This document shows, piece after piece, positions 63,333 through 64,000 of a stretch of DNA of 64,000 nt. The DNA comes from Azolla pinnata (lineage: Eukaryota; Streptophyta; Polypodiopsida; Salviniales; Salviniaceae). The stretch covers positions 1 through 64,000 of the forward strand of contig JBBBWG010012779.1 of NCBI GenBank assembly GCA_037176905.1, written 5' to 3'. The stretch's first letter is position 1. Each line of letters opens with the position of its first letter. The notes beneath the pieces were generated by a model. The model was given only the letters and a program-made list of their open reading frames with translations. It searched no databases and had not been told where the DNA came from. A program made the translations under genes and the position numbers.

Positions 63333-64000
63333 CTGGATATATAAGACAGATATTGAAGTCATTTGCACAAGAAATATAGCAGTCAGCTACCAGATATAAC
63401 AAGGAAGAACCAACTCCCCAATTATCATATCTAAAAGAGTACACACAGCTCAAAAAGAAAGAAAGAAAGTTACATCACAATCTTCTCAGAGGCCAAAACA
63501 ACCTGTCAGAACAAAATCCGAATATACAACTTCAAATGTTTTCTTAAACCATAACTACACATAAGTTCTGAAATACTGCAGACATCTTATAGCCAAGATC
63601 CTGCCCTAAGATCGACTGAAGCTTTTGAATTTGAAAAATCTCCAACGTGGAATGCTCCAGGATAGAAAGATCATTGAAAAGAGGGAGGTGCTTTTGGTGT
63701 CTCAAGGTAATGGCCTTAATTTGTCAATGACAAGGGCGATGAGGGCATGCTCTAATTGCTCCTAGTCTACACACAACGCACACATCAATTGCTTGGTAAG
63801 TAGTAAGAGCTTTTGATTTCCTTTTCTGAGACCCCACTAGAGTATTCCTCAGTTGACATGTAGCATGAGAAGAGGTCCAAAATTTCATGATTGTTCTCTG
63901 TTGATAAGTTGTTTCCACTGTATTGTTTTTCTTTCAACTACTCATCAACAGATATCTTCCTACTAAGACATGTGCATAAGAAATGGGCATAAACCATAAA
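63333..64000 (-). other. Intron (partial) of the SABRE-like gene
   Basis: The acceptor TATCCAG at about 63333-63339 closes an intron at least 668 nt long whose donor is outside the window. No family-like coding stretch was recognised on the minus strand here. Confidence 0.6.

Overview
The window is nuclear DNA of a land plant. It carries multi-exon genes with GT-AG introns, plant families (an early light-induced protein, an HD-Zip I homeobox protein, a SABRE/KIP-type giant protein), Arabidopsis-type telomere motifs and very abundant simple repeats. The gene models resemble spore-bearing plants at least as much as seed plants, but that is an impression; the species cannot be named from sequence alone. 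All exon models were read by eye from splice consensus, reading phase and remembered family sequences.

Layout: (1) 1-849, minus: 5' part of an ELIP gene, cut by the window edge, with a GC-rich promoter holding a 33-bp-period G-box array (1036-1182). (2) 5124-9536, minus: nine-exon MT-A70/METTL4-like adenine methyltransferase, with a 490-bp degenerate telomere-type array starting a few bases before its ATG. (3) 10-15 kb: no gene seen; telomere-type islands, a GATCA satellite and microsatellites. (4) 16751-20590, plus: three-exon HD-Zip I factor with a long CT-rich leader, CCCTAA repeats and an upstream ORF. (5) 23536-27708, plus: eight-exon organellar peptidyl-tRNA hydrolase. (6) 28149-28221: tRNA-Lys(UUU). 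(7) 29156-34131, plus: eleven-exon METTL25-like methyltransferase. (8) 36003-38222: 2.2-kb CAT/CAC microsatellite. (9) 38457-44762, plus: 18-exon U2AF large subunit with a duplicated 3' splice site. (10) 47415-47525: a second G-box array in a GC island, then 49092-54153, plus: eleven-exon N-myristoylated BRO1-like protein. (11) 55740-63332, minus: thirteen 3' exons of a SABRE/KIP (bridge-like lipid transfer) gene running off the right edge, convergent with the BRO1 gene.

The genes form no pathway cluster; this is ordinary plant gene order with intergenic space filled by repeats. The most interesting signals are regulatory or structural: two similar 32-33-bp-period G-box modules about 46 kb apart, an exact 39-bp duplication that doubles a 3' splice site inside the gene for the protein that recognises 3' splice sites, telomere-like arrays of two unit types placed next to gene starts, and degenerate minisatellites filling introns. 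I found no virus-like element, CRISPR array or intact transposon.
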